Shown: in pieces, positions 9,211-17,935 of the stretch
Layout: every line of letters starts with the position of its first letter
How positions within the stretch are numbered: the first letter of the stretch is position 1
From: Candidatus Arcticimaribacter forsetii
GTDB taxonomy: Bacteria > Bacteroidota > Bacteroidia > Flavobacteriales > Flavobacteriaceae
Reading direction: 5' to 3'
DNA length: 64,000 nucleotides
Assembly (NCBI RefSeq): GCF_910589745.1
Contig: NZ_OU342399.1
Coordinates: forward strand, 1,178,001 to 1,242,000
The notes under the pieces: generated by a model
What the model was told of the DNA's origin: nothing
What the model saw: the letters and a program-made list of their open reading frames with translations, nothing else
Database searches by the model: none
Made by a program: the position numbers and the translations under genes

Positions 9211-10492
9211 CTTTTAAATCGTTTAAACGTAAGGTGACCGCATTTTTATGTGCCTGAAGCCCTTCTGATTCAGCCATAAGCTCTATAGCTGGTCCAATGT
9301 TTTGAATTCCTTTACTCGATATTTTCTGAAAAGTCATTTGTTTTAAATAACTATCTAAATTAACACCACTGTATTGTTTTGCGTAGCCATTTGTGGGTAA
9401 GGTATGATTGGTTCCAGAAGCATAGTCTCCGGCACTTTCTGGAGTATAATTACCTATAAAAACTGAACCTGCATTTGTAATTTGATCAATGTAGAGTTGT
9501 TCCTCTTTCACACAAATAATATAATGCTCAGGACCGTATTGATTGATAAAGTCTATGGATTCTTCATTAGTTTCGAAAAATATCATTCTAGAATTATCCA
9601 TTGCTTTTTCAGCAATTTCTTTTCTTGGAAGTAAATTCAATTGAATTTCAATTTCTTGTTTAACAAGTTCCAACATTGGAGCGTAGGTTGTTACTAAAAT
9701 CACCTGACTGTCAGCTCCGTGTTCCGCCTGTGAAAGTAAATCTGATGCCACATATGCTGGATTTGCCGTCTCATCAGCTACAACTAACAATTCACTTGGT
9801 CCAGCAGGCATATCTATTGAAACCTGATATTGTGTAGCAATTTGTTTAGCAACTGTTACGTACTGATTTCCAGGCCCGAATATCTTATATACTTTTGGAA
9901 CAGTTTCCGTTCCAAAAGTCATTGCTGCAATTGCCTGAATTCCTCCTAGTTTAAAAATCTGGCTCAATCCACATAACTTAGCAGTATATAAAATTACATC
10001 GGGAATTGCTCCATTTTGATTTGGAGGGGTACACAATACAATTTCTTTACAACCTGCGATTTGAGCCGGTATTGCGAGCATTAATAAGGTAGAAAACAAA
10101 GGTGCTGAACCTCCAGGAATATATAAACCCACTTTTTCAATCGGTCTTTTTTCTTGCCAACACAAAACTCCCGGCTGTGTTTCAATTGAAACAGAAGGTG
10201 TTTTTTGTGCTTTATGAAACGCTTCTATATTACTTTTCGCTAATTGAATGGCTTCTTTTAATTTCTTCGAAACTTTATTTTCTGCTTCTAAAAAGTCTGC
10301 TTCAGTTACACTGAAAGAATCTAAAGATACCCCATCAAACTTTTGAGTATATGCTTTCAAAGCTTCATCACCTTTGGATTGAACCTCAGAAAAAACATCC
10401 TCAACAACAGGTTCTAAATCTTTAAAACTAGCTGTAGGACGGCTCAATATTGAATTCCAAACCAACGGTTTAGGTTGAATAAACTGCTTCAT
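9203..10492 (-). CDS. hisD: Histidinol dehydrogenase
   Basis: A 429-residue zinc enzyme that oxidises histidinol to histidine in two NAD-dependent steps. VGLYIPGGSAPLFSTLLMLAIPA, KIFGPGNQYVTVAKQIA and IDMPAGPSELLVVADETANP are the family signature regions. LLSQAEHGADSQVILVT holds the Gln/His zinc ligands, and the GPEHYI segment carries the catalytic Glu-His pair. Its ATG overlaps the last base of hisG by 1 nucleotide. Confidence 0.97.
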   Translation of the reverse strand: MKQFIQPKPLVWNSILSRPTASFKDLEPVVEDVFSEVQSKGDEALKAYTQKFDGVSLDSFSVTEADFLEAENKVSKKLKEAIQLAKSNIEAFHKAQKTPSVSIETQPGVLCWQEKRPIEKVGLYIPGGSAPLFSTLLMLAIPAQIAGCKEIVLCTPPNQNGAIPDVILYTAKLCGLSQIFKLGGIQAIAAMTFGTETVPKVYKIFGPGNQYVTVAKQIATQYQVSIDMPAGPSELLVVADETANPAYVASDLLSQAEHGADSQVILVTTYAPMLELVKQEIEIQLNLLPRKEIAEKAMDNSRMIFFETNEESIDFINQYGPEHYIICVKEEQLYIDQITNAGSVFIGNYTPESAGDYASGTNHTLPTNGYAKQYSGVNLDSYLKQMTFQKISSKGIQNIGPAIELMAESEGLQAHKNAVTLRLNDLKDE

Positions 10493-11343
10493 TAACGCAC
10501 CATTTTTTCAATTGGACATACCAAAATATCTTCAGCACCTGCTGCTTTTAACTGATCAATAACCTCCCAAAAATCACCTGAATTTATAACCGAATGAATT
10601 GAACTCCACCCTTCTTGTGCTAAAGGCAATACTGTAGGACTCTTCAGAACAGGTAAAATTTTTGAAACTGAATCAATTTGTTCATTAGGAACGTTTAACA
10701 AGATATAGCGGGATTGTTTTGCTCGCAGAACTGCTTGGATTCTAAACTGAATCTTTTCAATTAATAAAATTTGCTCTTCGTTCAAATTAGGAGCCTGTAC
10801 TAAAACAGCTTCCGACGTTAATATCTCAATTACTTCTTTTAAGTTGTTCTTAAATAAAGTGCTACCACTTGAAACAATGTCACAAATTGCATCTGCAAGA
10901 CCGATATTAGGAGCAATTTCTACAGAGCCACTAATCACGTGAATATCTGCCTCTACACCTTTTTCTTTAAGAAATTGATTGACCGTATTTGGATAGGAAG
11001 TTGCTATTTTCTTTCCTGCTAAGTCTGAAACTCCAGAAAAAGAATTCTCCTTGGGAATTGCAATTGAAACTTTACACTTAGAAAATCCTAAAGATTCTAT
11101 AACCTCCAGATCTGTCCCCTTTTCTACCAAAAGATTACTTCCAACAATGGCAAGATCTACCACGCCGTCTCTAAGATATTGAGGGATGTCTCCATTTCTC
11201 AAAAAGAAAACCTCTAAAGGAAAATTCCTTGCTTTTGCTTTAAGTTGGTCTTTCCCATTATCAACAGTTATACCGCAGCTTTTTAATAAAGCTAAAGAAT
11301 CTGTATTTAATCTACCAGATTTTTGAATTGCTATTCTAATCAT
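10492..11343 (-). CDS. hisG: ATP phosphoribosyltransferase, long form
   Basis: A 283-residue protein catalysing the first, committed step of histidine synthesis. It starts MIRIAIQKSGRLNTDSLALLKSCG and has GSNLLVEKGTDLEVIESLGFSKCKVSIAIP in the periplasmic-binding-like catalytic domain, plus ADAICDIVSSGSTLFKNNLKEVI for PRPP binding. Residues after about 210 form the ACT-like regulatory domain of the long form, so it should be feedback-inhibited by histidine and not need HisZ. It is the first structural gene after the attenuator, whose U-run ends about 10 bases before this ATG. Confidence 0.97.
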   Translation of the reverse strand: MIRIAIQKSGRLNTDSLALLKSCGITVDNGKDQLKAKARNFPLEVFFLRNGDIPQYLRDGVVDLAIVGSNLLVEKGTDLEVIESLGFSKCKVSIAIPKENSFSGVSDLAGKKIATSYPNTVNQFLKEKGVEADIHVISGSVEIAPNIGLADAICDIVSSGSTLFKNNLKEVIEILTSEAVLVQAPNLNEEQILLIEKIQFRIQAVLRAKQSRYILLNVPNEQIDSVSKILPVLKSPTVLPLAQEGWSSIHSVINSGDFWEVIDQLKAAGAEDILVCPIEKMVR

Positions 11344-11350
11344 ATTTTTA

Positions 11351-11385
11351 AAATAAAAAAACCCGCTTGAATATTCAAACGGGTT
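11351..11385 (-). terminator. hisG: Attenuator terminator of the his operon
   Basis: On the minus strand AACCCGTTTGAA and TTCAAGCGGGTT form an almost perfect palindromic stem (11360-11385, one G-U pair) followed at once by a run of U (11354-11360). It sits between the His-rich leader peptide and hisG, 8-40 bases upstream of the hisG ATG. The 5' arm can instead pair with leader sequence at 11419-11425, so termination is conditional. Confidence 0.85.
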
Positions 11386-11410
11386 CTATGAGTTGTATAT
11401 ACACCAACCT

Positions 11411-11467
11411 TTAGATCTCGCTTGAGTCTGAAGTATGATGGTGGGTATGTAAATTTGTTTTAATCAT
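11411..11467 (-). CDS. hisL: his operon leader peptide
   Basis: An 18-codon reading frame from the ATG at 11467 to the TAA at 11411, encoding MIKTNLHTHHHTSDSSEI. Four of five consecutive residues at positions 7-11 are histidine (H-T-H-H-H). It is directly followed by the attenuator hairpin and hisG, the classic arrangement for transcription attenuation by charged tRNA-His. The -7 promoter box ends only 7 bases before the ATG, so the transcript may be leaderless. The antiterminator segment TCAAGCG lies within codons 14-16, just beyond the His codons. Confidence 0.85.
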   Translation of the reverse strand: MIKTNLHTHHHTSDSSEI

Positions 11468-11474
11468 TAAAGTG

Positions 11475-11482
11475 CAAATATA
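11475..11482 (-). promoter_or_regulatory. Candidate -7 box of the his operon promoter
   Basis: The minus strand reads TATATTTG, matching TAnnTTTG, immediately upstream of the leader peptide ATG with 7 bases between. This would place the transcription start at or within a few bases of the start codon. No obvious -33 TTG is present. Confidence 0.5.
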
Positions 11483-11557
11483 TTGATTTTATTTGAAATC
11501 ATAAAAACACATTGAATAAATAATATTTGAATTCTAAAAATAAATTTATAAAATATG

Positions 11558-11585
11558 AAACCCAAACCTGAGGAGGTTTGGGTTT
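11558..11585 (-). terminator. Strong terminator after the lpx-efp-sucD-fabG-prohibitin run
   Basis: Perfect 12-bp inverted repeat (AAACCCAAACCT and its complement) with a 4-base loop, 33 bases past the prohibitin stop codon. On the minus strand it is followed by a T-rich stretch. It separates this operon from the his promoter. Confidence 0.85.
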
Positions 11586-11617
11586 ATAAAATATTTCATT
11601 AATAAAAATTCTTATTC

Positions 11618-12436
11618 TTACTGATTTCCTAAGATAATAGGTAATCCAGATTCTCCGCTCCCAATTACAATTACTTTAGAGTTGTTTGATTCAGACAATT
11701 TAATCGTAGCCTCAATTCCTTTTTCTTGAAGAATTTTATCAGTCAACGAAGCACTTAGAATCCGGTTAGCAGTTGCTTTACCTTCAGCATCAATACGCTG
11801 ACGTTCAGCTTCTTGTTTTGCTTTTTCAATTCTAAACTCATATTCTAAAGCTTCTTGTTCTTGATTTAATTTTCGTTCAATAGCTTCACGAATTGCAATT
11901 GGTAAAGTTACATCACGAACTAAAACTGCATTGAGTTGAACGTGTTGGTTTTCAACTACTTTTTTAGTTTCTTCAAAAATTTCGTTTTGAATCGCATCTC
12001 TTTTTGTAGAGTATAATTGCTCTGGAGTATAACGTCCAACAACAGAACGAGCTACAGCTCTAATTTGAGGAATGATAATTATATTTAAATAATTTTCACC
12101 TTTTGTCTTGTGTAGTAATCCAAGTTCAGCAATAAGCGGTTGATAAAGAACAGAAATATCTAATGAAATTTCTAGTCCATTTGAAGATAAAACTTGCATT
12201 TTACTTTCAAATACTTCTTGTTGCTTTACATTATAAACATAAACCTTGTTCCAAGGCGCAATGATATGAAAACCTTCTCCTAAGACTGGTTCATCAACAA
12301 CAACACCGCCTCCGAAAGTTTTAAATAAAACTCCAGCTTCTCCGTATCCAATGTTAATTGAAGACTTTGAGATGAAAATAAATAAAATAAAAATTCCTGC
12401 GATTACAGGTAGGCCAATTTTGGGTAATTTTTCCAT
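11618..12436 (-). CDS. Prohibitin-like SPFH/Band 7 membrane protein
   Basis: A 272-residue protein with one N-terminal membrane segment (residues 9-27, PVIAGIFILFIFISKS) followed by an SPFH domain: GYGEAGVLFKTFGGG, GEGFHIIAPWNKVYVYNVKQQE, and RAVARSVVGRYTPEQLYSTKRD. A charged helical region (residues about 195-235, RKLNQEQEALEYEFRIEKAKQEAERQR) would form the coiled coil used for ring assembly. Prohibitin-like proteins form membrane rings that can control proteases such as FtsH; that role is not shown here. It is the last gene of the run, 12 bases after fabG. Confidence 0.88.
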   Translation of the reverse strand: MEKLPKIGLPVIAGIFILFIFISKSSINIGYGEAGVLFKTFGGGVVVDEPVLGEGFHIIAPWNKVYVYNVKQQEVFESKMQVLSSNGLEISLDISVLYQPLIAELGLLHKTKGENYLNIIIIPQIRAVARSVVGRYTPEQLYSTKRDAIQNEIFEETKKVVENQHVQLNAVLVRDVTLPIAIREAIERKLNQEQEALEYEFRIEKAKQEAERQRIDAEGKATANRILSASLTDKILQEKGIEATIKLSESNNSKVIVIGSGESGLPIILGNQ

Positions 12437-12448
12437 GATTATTTTTAA

Positions 12449-13195
12449 TTAAGTTAACATTCCACCATCAACGTTCATTACTTGACCGGTGATGTAATTT
12501 GATAAATCTGATCCAAGAAATACACATGCGTTAGCAATATCTTCTGGAGATCCACCTCTTTTCAAAGGTATACCATTTCTCCAACCTTGCACGACTTCTT
12601 CAGATAATTTTGCAGTCATTTCTGTTTCAATAAATCCAGGAGCAATTACGTTAGATCTTATATTTCTTGATCCTAACTCTAAAGCAACAGACTTAGAAAA
12701 ACCAATAATACCAGCTTTTGAAGCTGCATAATTAGCTTGACCAGCATTTCCTTTAACACCCACAACAGAACTCATGTGGATTATAGATCCTTTGCGCTGT
12801 TTTAAGAAAGTACGTTGAACCGCTTTAGTCATGTTAAAAACAGACTTAAGATTTACTTCAATTACTTGATCGAAGTCCTCCTCTCCCATTCTCATTAATA
12901 AGTTGTCTTTAGTAATTCCAGCATTATTAATAAGGATATCTAACCCATCAAAATCTTTAGCTACATCTTCAACAAGAGTGTGTGCTTGCTCGAAACTTGC
13001 TGCATTGCTTTGATATCCCTTAGCTTTAACACCAAAAGCTTTCAATTCAGATTCTAATGCTTTAGCAGCATCAACAGAACTGCTATAGGTAAAAGCTACA
13101 TCACATCCGTGTTGAGCGAACACAAGTGCAATTCCTCTTCCAATACCCCTGCTAGCTCCAGTAATTATTGCAGTTTTTCCATCTAAAAGTTTCAT
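12449..13195 (-). CDS. fabG: 3-oxoacyl-[acyl-carrier-protein] reductase
   Basis: A 248-residue short-chain dehydrogenase reducing beta-ketoacyl-ACP with NADPH in fatty acid synthesis. Visible are the cofactor motif TGASRGIGRGIA (residues 13-24), the NNAG motif, the catalytic Ser in HMSSVVGVKGNAGQ, the YAASK Tyr/Lys pair and the VNVDGGM C-terminal sequence. These are the features expected for FabG rather than a generic SDR. It is 11 bases after sucD. Confidence 0.92.
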   Translation of the reverse strand: MKLLDGKTAIITGASRGIGRGIALVFAQHGCDVAFTYSSSVDAAKALESELKAFGVKAKGYQSNAASFEQAHTLVEDVAKDFDGLDILINNAGITKDNLLMRMGEEDFDQVIEVNLKSVFNMTKAVQRTFLKQRKGSIIHMSSVVGVKGNAGQANYAASKAGIIGFSKSVALELGSRNIRSNVIAPGFIETEMTAKLSEEVVQGWRNGIPLKRGGSPEDIANACVFLGSDLSNYITGQVMNVDGGMLT

Positions 13196-13206
13196 ATATA
13201 CTTTTT

Positions 13207-14079
13207 TTAGTTAAGAATTTCGGCTACTTTTTTACCAATTGCCGCTGGGGAATCTACAACATGTATTCCACATTCAGACATAATTCTTTTTTTAGCTTCT
13301 GCGGTGTCATCAGCTCCACCAACAATTGCTCCAGCGTGCCCCATAGTTCTTCCAGCAGGAGCAGTTTCACCAGCGATGAAACCAATAACTGGTTTTTTGT
13401 TTCCAGTTTCTTTAACATACTTGGCAGCTTCCGCTTCTAATTGCCCTCCTATTTCACCAATCATTACGATTGCTTCAGTTTCAGGGTCATTTAAAAATAA
13501 TTCAACAGCATCGCGCGTTGTAGTTCCAATGATAGGGTCTCCTCCAATACCAATTGCAGTTGAAATCCCAAAACCTTCTCGAACTACTTGATCAGCAGCT
13601 TCATAAGTAAGGGTTCCTGACTTAGATATAATTCCAATATTTCCTTTTTTGAATACAAAACCAGGCATAATTCCAACCTTAGCTTCGCCGGGAGTAATAA
13701 CACCTGGGCAGTTTGGACCTATTAATCTACAATCTTTATCCGCAATATAATTAGAAGCTTTCACCATATCAGCGACAGGAATCCCTTCTGTAATAGTGAT
13801 GATTACTTTAATTCCTGCATCTGCAGCTTCCATTATTGCATCAGCTGCAAAAGCTGGTGGTACAAATATGATTGTTGTATTTGCCTGTGCTTTTTCTACT
13901 GCTTCAGCAACCGTATTAAAAACAGGACGGTCAAGATGAATTTGCCCTCCTTTTCCTGGAGTTACACCTCCAACAACATTGCTTCCGTATTCAATCATTT
14001 GAGTAGCATGGAAAGTTCCTTCACTACCTGTAAACCCTTGTACTATTATATTAGAATCTTTGTTAACTAAAACACTCAT
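13207..14079 (-). CDS. sucD: Succinyl-CoA ligase (ADP-forming) alpha subunit
   Basis: A 290-residue subunit of the TCA-cycle enzyme making succinate and ATP/GTP from succinyl-CoA. [31 protein letters not shown] is the CoA-binding start, [19 protein letters not shown] follows, and [13 protein letters not shown] carries the phosphorylated active-site histidine. The beta subunit gene sucC is not in this window, which is common in Flavobacteriia. It lies 52 bases after efp. Confidence 0.96.
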   Translation of the reverse strand: MSVLVNKDSNIIVQGFTGSEGTFHATQMIEYGSNVVGGVTPGKGGQIHLDRPVFNTVAEAVEKAQANTTIIFVPPAFAADAIMEAADAGIKVIITITEGIPVADMVKASNYIADKDCRLIGPNCPGVITPGEAKVGIMPGFVFKKGNIGIISKSGTLTYEAADQVVREGFGISTAIGIGGDPIIGTTTRDAVELFLNDPETEAIVMIGEIGGQLEAEAAKYVKETGNKKPVIGFIAGETAPAGRTMGHAGAIVGGADDTAEAKKRIMSECGIHVVDSPAAIGKKVAEILN

Positions 14080-14131
14080 TCGGTATTGTATTAAATATTA
14101 ATGATTACTTATTATTAATTCAAATATTGAA

Positions 14132-14698
14132 TTATTCTTTTATTCGTTCTTGGTAAGTTCCTTTTTCTGTTTCAATTTTTATTTTATCACCCTCATTAAT
14201 GAATAAAGGCACATTAACTCGAGCTCCTGTTTCTACAGTTGCTGGTTTAGTTGCATTGGTTGCAGTATTTCCTTTAACCCCAGGCTCTGTATGTGTAACT
14301 TCTAATACAACACTCAAAGGCATGTCTACAGATAGTGGCATTCCATCTTCTGTATTGATGGATATTGAAACTATTTCACCTTCTTTCATCAATTCAGGAG
14401 AATCGAGTATGTTTTTTTCAATCGCAATTTGATTGTAATCTTCTTGATTCATGAAGTTGTAAGTATCTCCTTCATTATATAGAAATTGAAACTTATTAGT
14501 TTCAACTCGAATATCTTCAATTTTATGACCTGCAGAAAAAGTATTGTCTAAAATTTTACCCGTAGTTACACTTTTAAGTTTTGTTCTTACGAAAGCTGGA
14601 CCTTTTCCAGGTTTAACATGTAAAAACTCAATAATTTTGTAAATATCATTACTATGCTTGATACATAGTCCCTTTCTAATATCAGAAGTAGATGCCAT
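14132..14698 (-). CDS. efp: Elongation factor P
   Basis: A 188-residue translation factor that rescues ribosomes stalled at polyproline. It has the KOW-like N-terminal domain with VKPGKGPAFVRTKLKSV, whose tip lysine is the usual site of modification, and two OB domains, ending with the signature GDKIKIETEKGTYQERIKE. Typical full length. It is 9 bases downstream of lpxA, so translation and lipid A genes share a transcript. Confidence 0.96.
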   Translation of the reverse strand: MASTSDIRKGLCIKHSNDIYKIIEFLHVKPGKGPAFVRTKLKSVTTGKILDNTFSAGHKIEDIRVETNKFQFLYNEGDTYNFMNQEDYNQIAIEKNILDSPELMKEGEIVSISINTEDGMPLSVDMPLSVVLEVTHTEPGVKGNTATNATKPATVETGARVNVPLFINEGDKIKIETEKGTYQERIKE

Positions 14699-14707
14699 AA
14701 TTTTATA

Positions 14708-15493
14708 TTAATTTTTTTGAAAATATCCTTTCATTATTCCACGTTGTGAATCTTTTATAAACTGTAAAATTTCGTCACGCTCTGGAGTTACTTCCATTTC
14801 AGCCTCTAAAATCTCAGCGGCTTGAGTGGTATTATAATTTTTCTGATACAATGTTCTATATATATCTTGAATTTCACGAATTTTCTCTGCAGAAAATCCA
14901 CGACGTCTTAATCCTACTGAATTAATTCCAACATACGAAAGTGGTTCACGTGCTGCTTTTACGTAGGGAGGTACATCTTTACGAACTAGAGATCCTCCAG
15001 AAATAAATGCATGATCTCCAACAGAGCAAAACTGATGAATTGCGGTCATACCAGCCAGAATTACATAATCTCCAATTGTTATGTGTCCTGCTAAAGTACT
15101 GTTATTAGAAAATACACAATAATTTCCAACCTTACAATCATGAGCAATATGAGAATAAGCCATAATTAAACAATTAGAACCAATTGAAGTTTGCATACGA
15201 TCCGTAGTTCCACGGTTAATTGTTACGCACTCTCTTATGGTAGTATTGTCACCAACTATTGTCAGAGTTTCTTCACCTGAGTATTTTAAATCTTGAGGGG
15301 GTGCAGAAATAACTGCTCCGGGATAAATATTACAGTTTTTACCAATTCGAGCACCTTCCATAATAGTAACATTGGAACCAATCCAAGAACCTTCTCCGAT
15401 GATTACATTGTTACTTATAGTAACAAAAGGTTCGATTACAACATTATTTGCAATTTTTGCACCGGGATGAACGTAAGCTAAAGGTTGATTCAT
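14708..15493 (-). CDS. lpxA: UDP-N-acetylglucosamine acyltransferase
   Basis: A 261-residue left-handed beta-helix enzyme, first step of lipid A synthesis. Hexapeptide repeats run from VHPGAKIANNVVIEPFVTI to about residue 190. The catalytic histidine lies in IMAYSHIAHDCKVGN, and GHITIGDYVILAGMTAIHQFCSVGDHAFISGG is the family core. The C-terminal helical domain starts near VGLRRRGFSAEKIREIQD. Its start overlaps the lpxC-fabZ stop by 4 bases. Confidence 0.96.
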   Translation of the reverse strand: MNQPLAYVHPGAKIANNVVIEPFVTISNNVIIGEGSWIGSNVTIMEGARIGKNCNIYPGAVISAPPQDLKYSGEETLTIVGDNTTIRECVTINRGTTDRMQTSIGSNCLIMAYSHIAHDCKVGNYCVFSNNSTLAGHITIGDYVILAGMTAIHQFCSVGDHAFISGGSLVRKDVPPYVKAAREPLSYVGINSVGLRRRGFSAEKIREIQDIYRTLYQKNYNTTQAAEILEAEMEVTPERDEILQFIKDSQRGIMKGYFQKN

Positions 15494-16896
15494 ATGCTAT
15501 CTTTTCTGACTATTTGAGCCATTAATTCTCCTTCAGTGGTTATTTTGCCATTTGCAAAAGTATACCCTTTCATATGGCAAATTCCTCTTCTGATTGGAGT
15601 TATTAATTCTAGTTTAAATATAAGAGTATCCCCAGGATTAACTGGGGTTTTAAATTTAACGTTATCAATTTTCATGAATAAGGTTAAATAGTTTTCAGGA
15701 TCTGGAACTGTATTTAAAACCAAAACACCACCTACCTGTGCCATTGCTTCAACTTGAAGAACGCCTGGCATCACTGGTGCTCCTGGGAAATGACCAACAA
15801 AGAAGGGTTCGTTCATTGTTACATTCTTTAGTCCAATGACATGTGTTTTCGATAATTCAAAAATTTTATCAACCAATAAAAAAGGAGGTCTGTGAGGTAA
15901 CATTTTCATGATGTCATTAACATTCATGAGTGGTGGTTGATTGATGTCTATGTTAGGAGCATTTAAACGTTTTTCTTGTTTAATTATTTTTGATAATTTT
16001 CTTGCAAAATCGATGTTTACCTTATGCCCGGGCTTTCTTGCGATTACTTTACCTCTAATTCTTTTACCAACTAAAGCTAAATCTCCAATAACATCCAATA
16101 ATTTATGACGGGCAGCTTCATTAGGATAATGAAGTGATAAATTATCGAGAATTCCATTGGGTTGAACGGTTATTTTAGTTTTGTTGAATGCTTTTTTTAA
16201 ATTATCCATTGTTTCGTCAGACAAAGGTTTGTCTACATAAACAATTGCATTATTTAGGTCTCCTCCTTGAATTAAACCATTTTCAAGAAGCATTTCTAAT
16301 TCGTGTAAAAAACTAAACGTACGTGAAGATGAAATTTCTTCCACATAATCGTCCAAATGTTCCAAGGTAGCATTTTGAGTTCCCAAAACTTTAGTGCCAA
16401 AATCAACCATAGTGGTTACTTGGTAGTTATCCCATGGTATTAATGTCATTTCACTTCCAGACTCTTCGTCTCTGTAGTGAATAATTTCTTTTACAATATA
16501 TTCATCGCGTTCTTCAGAAAGTTCAACTTTTCCAGCTTTCTGAAGTGCTTCGACAAAGAATTTTGATGAACCATCCATAATAGGGGGTTCAGGAGCACTC
16601 AATTCAATTAAACAATTGTCAATTTCAAGTCCAACAAGTGCAGATAAGACATGTTCTGAAGTATGAATTTTAACTTCATTTTTAACTAAATTAGTTCCAC
16701 GCTGAGTATCATTGACGTACTGAACATCAGCTTCTATAGTTGGTTCTCCTTCGAGATCAGTTCTTTTAAAAACATAACCCGTGTTAGCAGCTGCCGGATT
16801 GAATGTAAGTACAACGTTTTTACCCGTATGAAGTCCTACTCCTTCAAGTGTAACTTTGTTTGCTATGGTTGTTTGTAAAACAGGTTTATTTTCCAT
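15490..16896 (-). CDS. lpxC/fabZ: Bifunctional LpxC deacetylase / FabZ dehydratase
   Basis: A 468-residue fusion typical of Bacteroidetes. Residues 1 to about 305 are UDP-3-O-acyl-GlcNAc deacetylase: TLEGVGLHTGKNV, the zinc-binding HTSEHVLSALVGLEIDNC, and HKLLDVIGDLALVGKRIRG with further ligands. Residues from about 315 are 3-hydroxyacyl-ACP dehydratase: MKMLPHRPPFLLVDKI and GHFPGAPVMPGVLQVEAMAQ with the catalytic His and Glu. The fusion ties the committed lipid A step to fatty acid dehydration. It overlaps lpxD by 11 bases and lpxA by 4. Confidence 0.96.
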   Translation of the reverse strand: MENKPVLQTTIANKVTLEGVGLHTGKNVVLTFNPAAANTGYVFKRTDLEGEPTIEADVQYVNDTQRGTNLVKNEVKIHTSEHVLSALVGLEIDNCLIELSAPEPPIMDGSSKFFVEALQKAGKVELSEERDEYIVKEIIHYRDEESGSEMTLIPWDNYQVTTMVDFGTKVLGTQNATLEHLDDYVEEISSSRTFSFLHELEMLLENGLIQGGDLNNAIVYVDKPLSDETMDNLKKAFNKTKITVQPNGILDNLSLHYPNEAARHKLLDVIGDLALVGKRIRGKVIARKPGHKVNIDFARKLSKIIKQEKRLNAPNIDINQPPLMNVNDIMKMLPHRPPFLLVDKIFELSKTHVIGLKNVTMNEPFFVGHFPGAPVMPGVLQVEAMAQVGGVLVLNTVPDPENYLTLFMKIDNVKFKTPVNPGDTLIFKLELITPIRRGICHMKGYTFANGKITTEGELMAQIVRKDSI

Positions 16897-17911
16897 GTTG
16901 TTCTTTTTCTATTTGATCGAGGCGTTTTATAATTTTTGGTAGATTTTTAAAATGTATATATGACTTACTGTAGCTCTTAAAGTCAAAAGCAGGTGTCCCT
17001 TGGAGAATTGCATTATCTTTAATGTTTCGAGTAACTCCAGTTTTACCTTGCACTTGTACTCCATTACCAATTGTTAGATGACCGGCAAAACCTGCTTGAC
17101 CTCCAATTACACAAGATTTTCCAATTTTTGTAGACCCTGCAATCCCTACTTGAGCTGCAATTACTGTATTTTCTCCTATTTCAACGTTATGAGCAATTTG
17201 AATTTGATTGTCTAGTTTAACTCCATTATTAATTATTGTGGCCCCAAGCGTTGCTTTATCTATAGTTGAATTAGCTCCAATATCGACATTATTCCCGATT
17301 CTTACAATACCCGTTTGAGGAACTTTCTTGTAGGTTCCGTCTGGTTGTGGTGCAAAACCAAAACCTTCTGAGCCAATAACACATCCAGAATGAATTATAC
17401 AATTTTCTCCGATTATTGTACCCGATAAAATACGTGTCCCAGAATGTATTTTAGTCCCTGATCCTATAGTTACATCTTTTCCTATATAACATTGAGAGTC
17501 GATCTTTACATGATCTCCAAGAGATACATTTTGCTTAATTACAGTAAATTCACCAACATAGCATGAACTATTAATTCGAACAGATTTGTCAATGGAAACA
17601 GGTTCCATGATGCCCTCTTGATTGTCGTCAATTTGATTATAAAATTCCAAAAGGGTAGAAAAAGCCTGATAGGCATCTTTAACTCTAATTAAAGTTGGCG
17701 CAACCTCTTTATCCAAGACAAGATCATTATTGACAATAACAATTGAGGCTCCAGTTTTATATATAAAAGGGTTATACTTTTTATTAGCTAAAAAAGATAT
17801 AGAGCCAAGTTCCCCCTCTTCAATTTTGGAGAGTTGATGGACTTCTGTCTCTGGGTTACCTTCTACAGTTCCGTCCAAAATACCAGCAATTTGTTTAGCG
17901 GTAAATTTCAT
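16886..17911 (-). CDS. lpxD: UDP-3-O-(3-hydroxyacyl)glucosamine N-acyltransferase
   Basis: A 341-residue acyltransferase, third step of lipid A synthesis. The N-terminal uridine-binding domain starts MKFTAKQIAGILDGTVEGNPE, and left-handed helix repeats follow. The catalytic histidine is in LDNQIQIAHNVEIGENTVIAAQVGIAGS, and GGQAGFAGHLTIGNGVQVQGKTGVT follows. It starts 24 bases after the HD-domain gene on the same strand. Confidence 0.96.
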   Translation of the reverse strand: MKFTAKQIAGILDGTVEGNPETEVHQLSKIEEGELGSISFLANKKYNPFIYKTGASIVIVNNDLVLDKEVAPTLIRVKDAYQAFSTLLEFYNQIDDNQEGIMEPVSIDKSVRINSSCYVGEFTVIKQNVSLGDHVKIDSQCYIGKDVTIGSGTKIHSGTRILSGTIIGENCIIHSGCVIGSEGFGFAPQPDGTYKKVPQTGIVRIGNNVDIGANSTIDKATLGATIINNGVKLDNQIQIAHNVEIGENTVIAAQVGIAGSTKIGKSCVIGGQAGFAGHLTIGNGVQVQGKTGVTRNIKDNAILQGTPAFDFKSYSKSYIHFKNLPKIIKRLDQIEKEQHGK

Positions 17912-17935
17912 TGGTGCAAAAGTATAAAAATTAGC

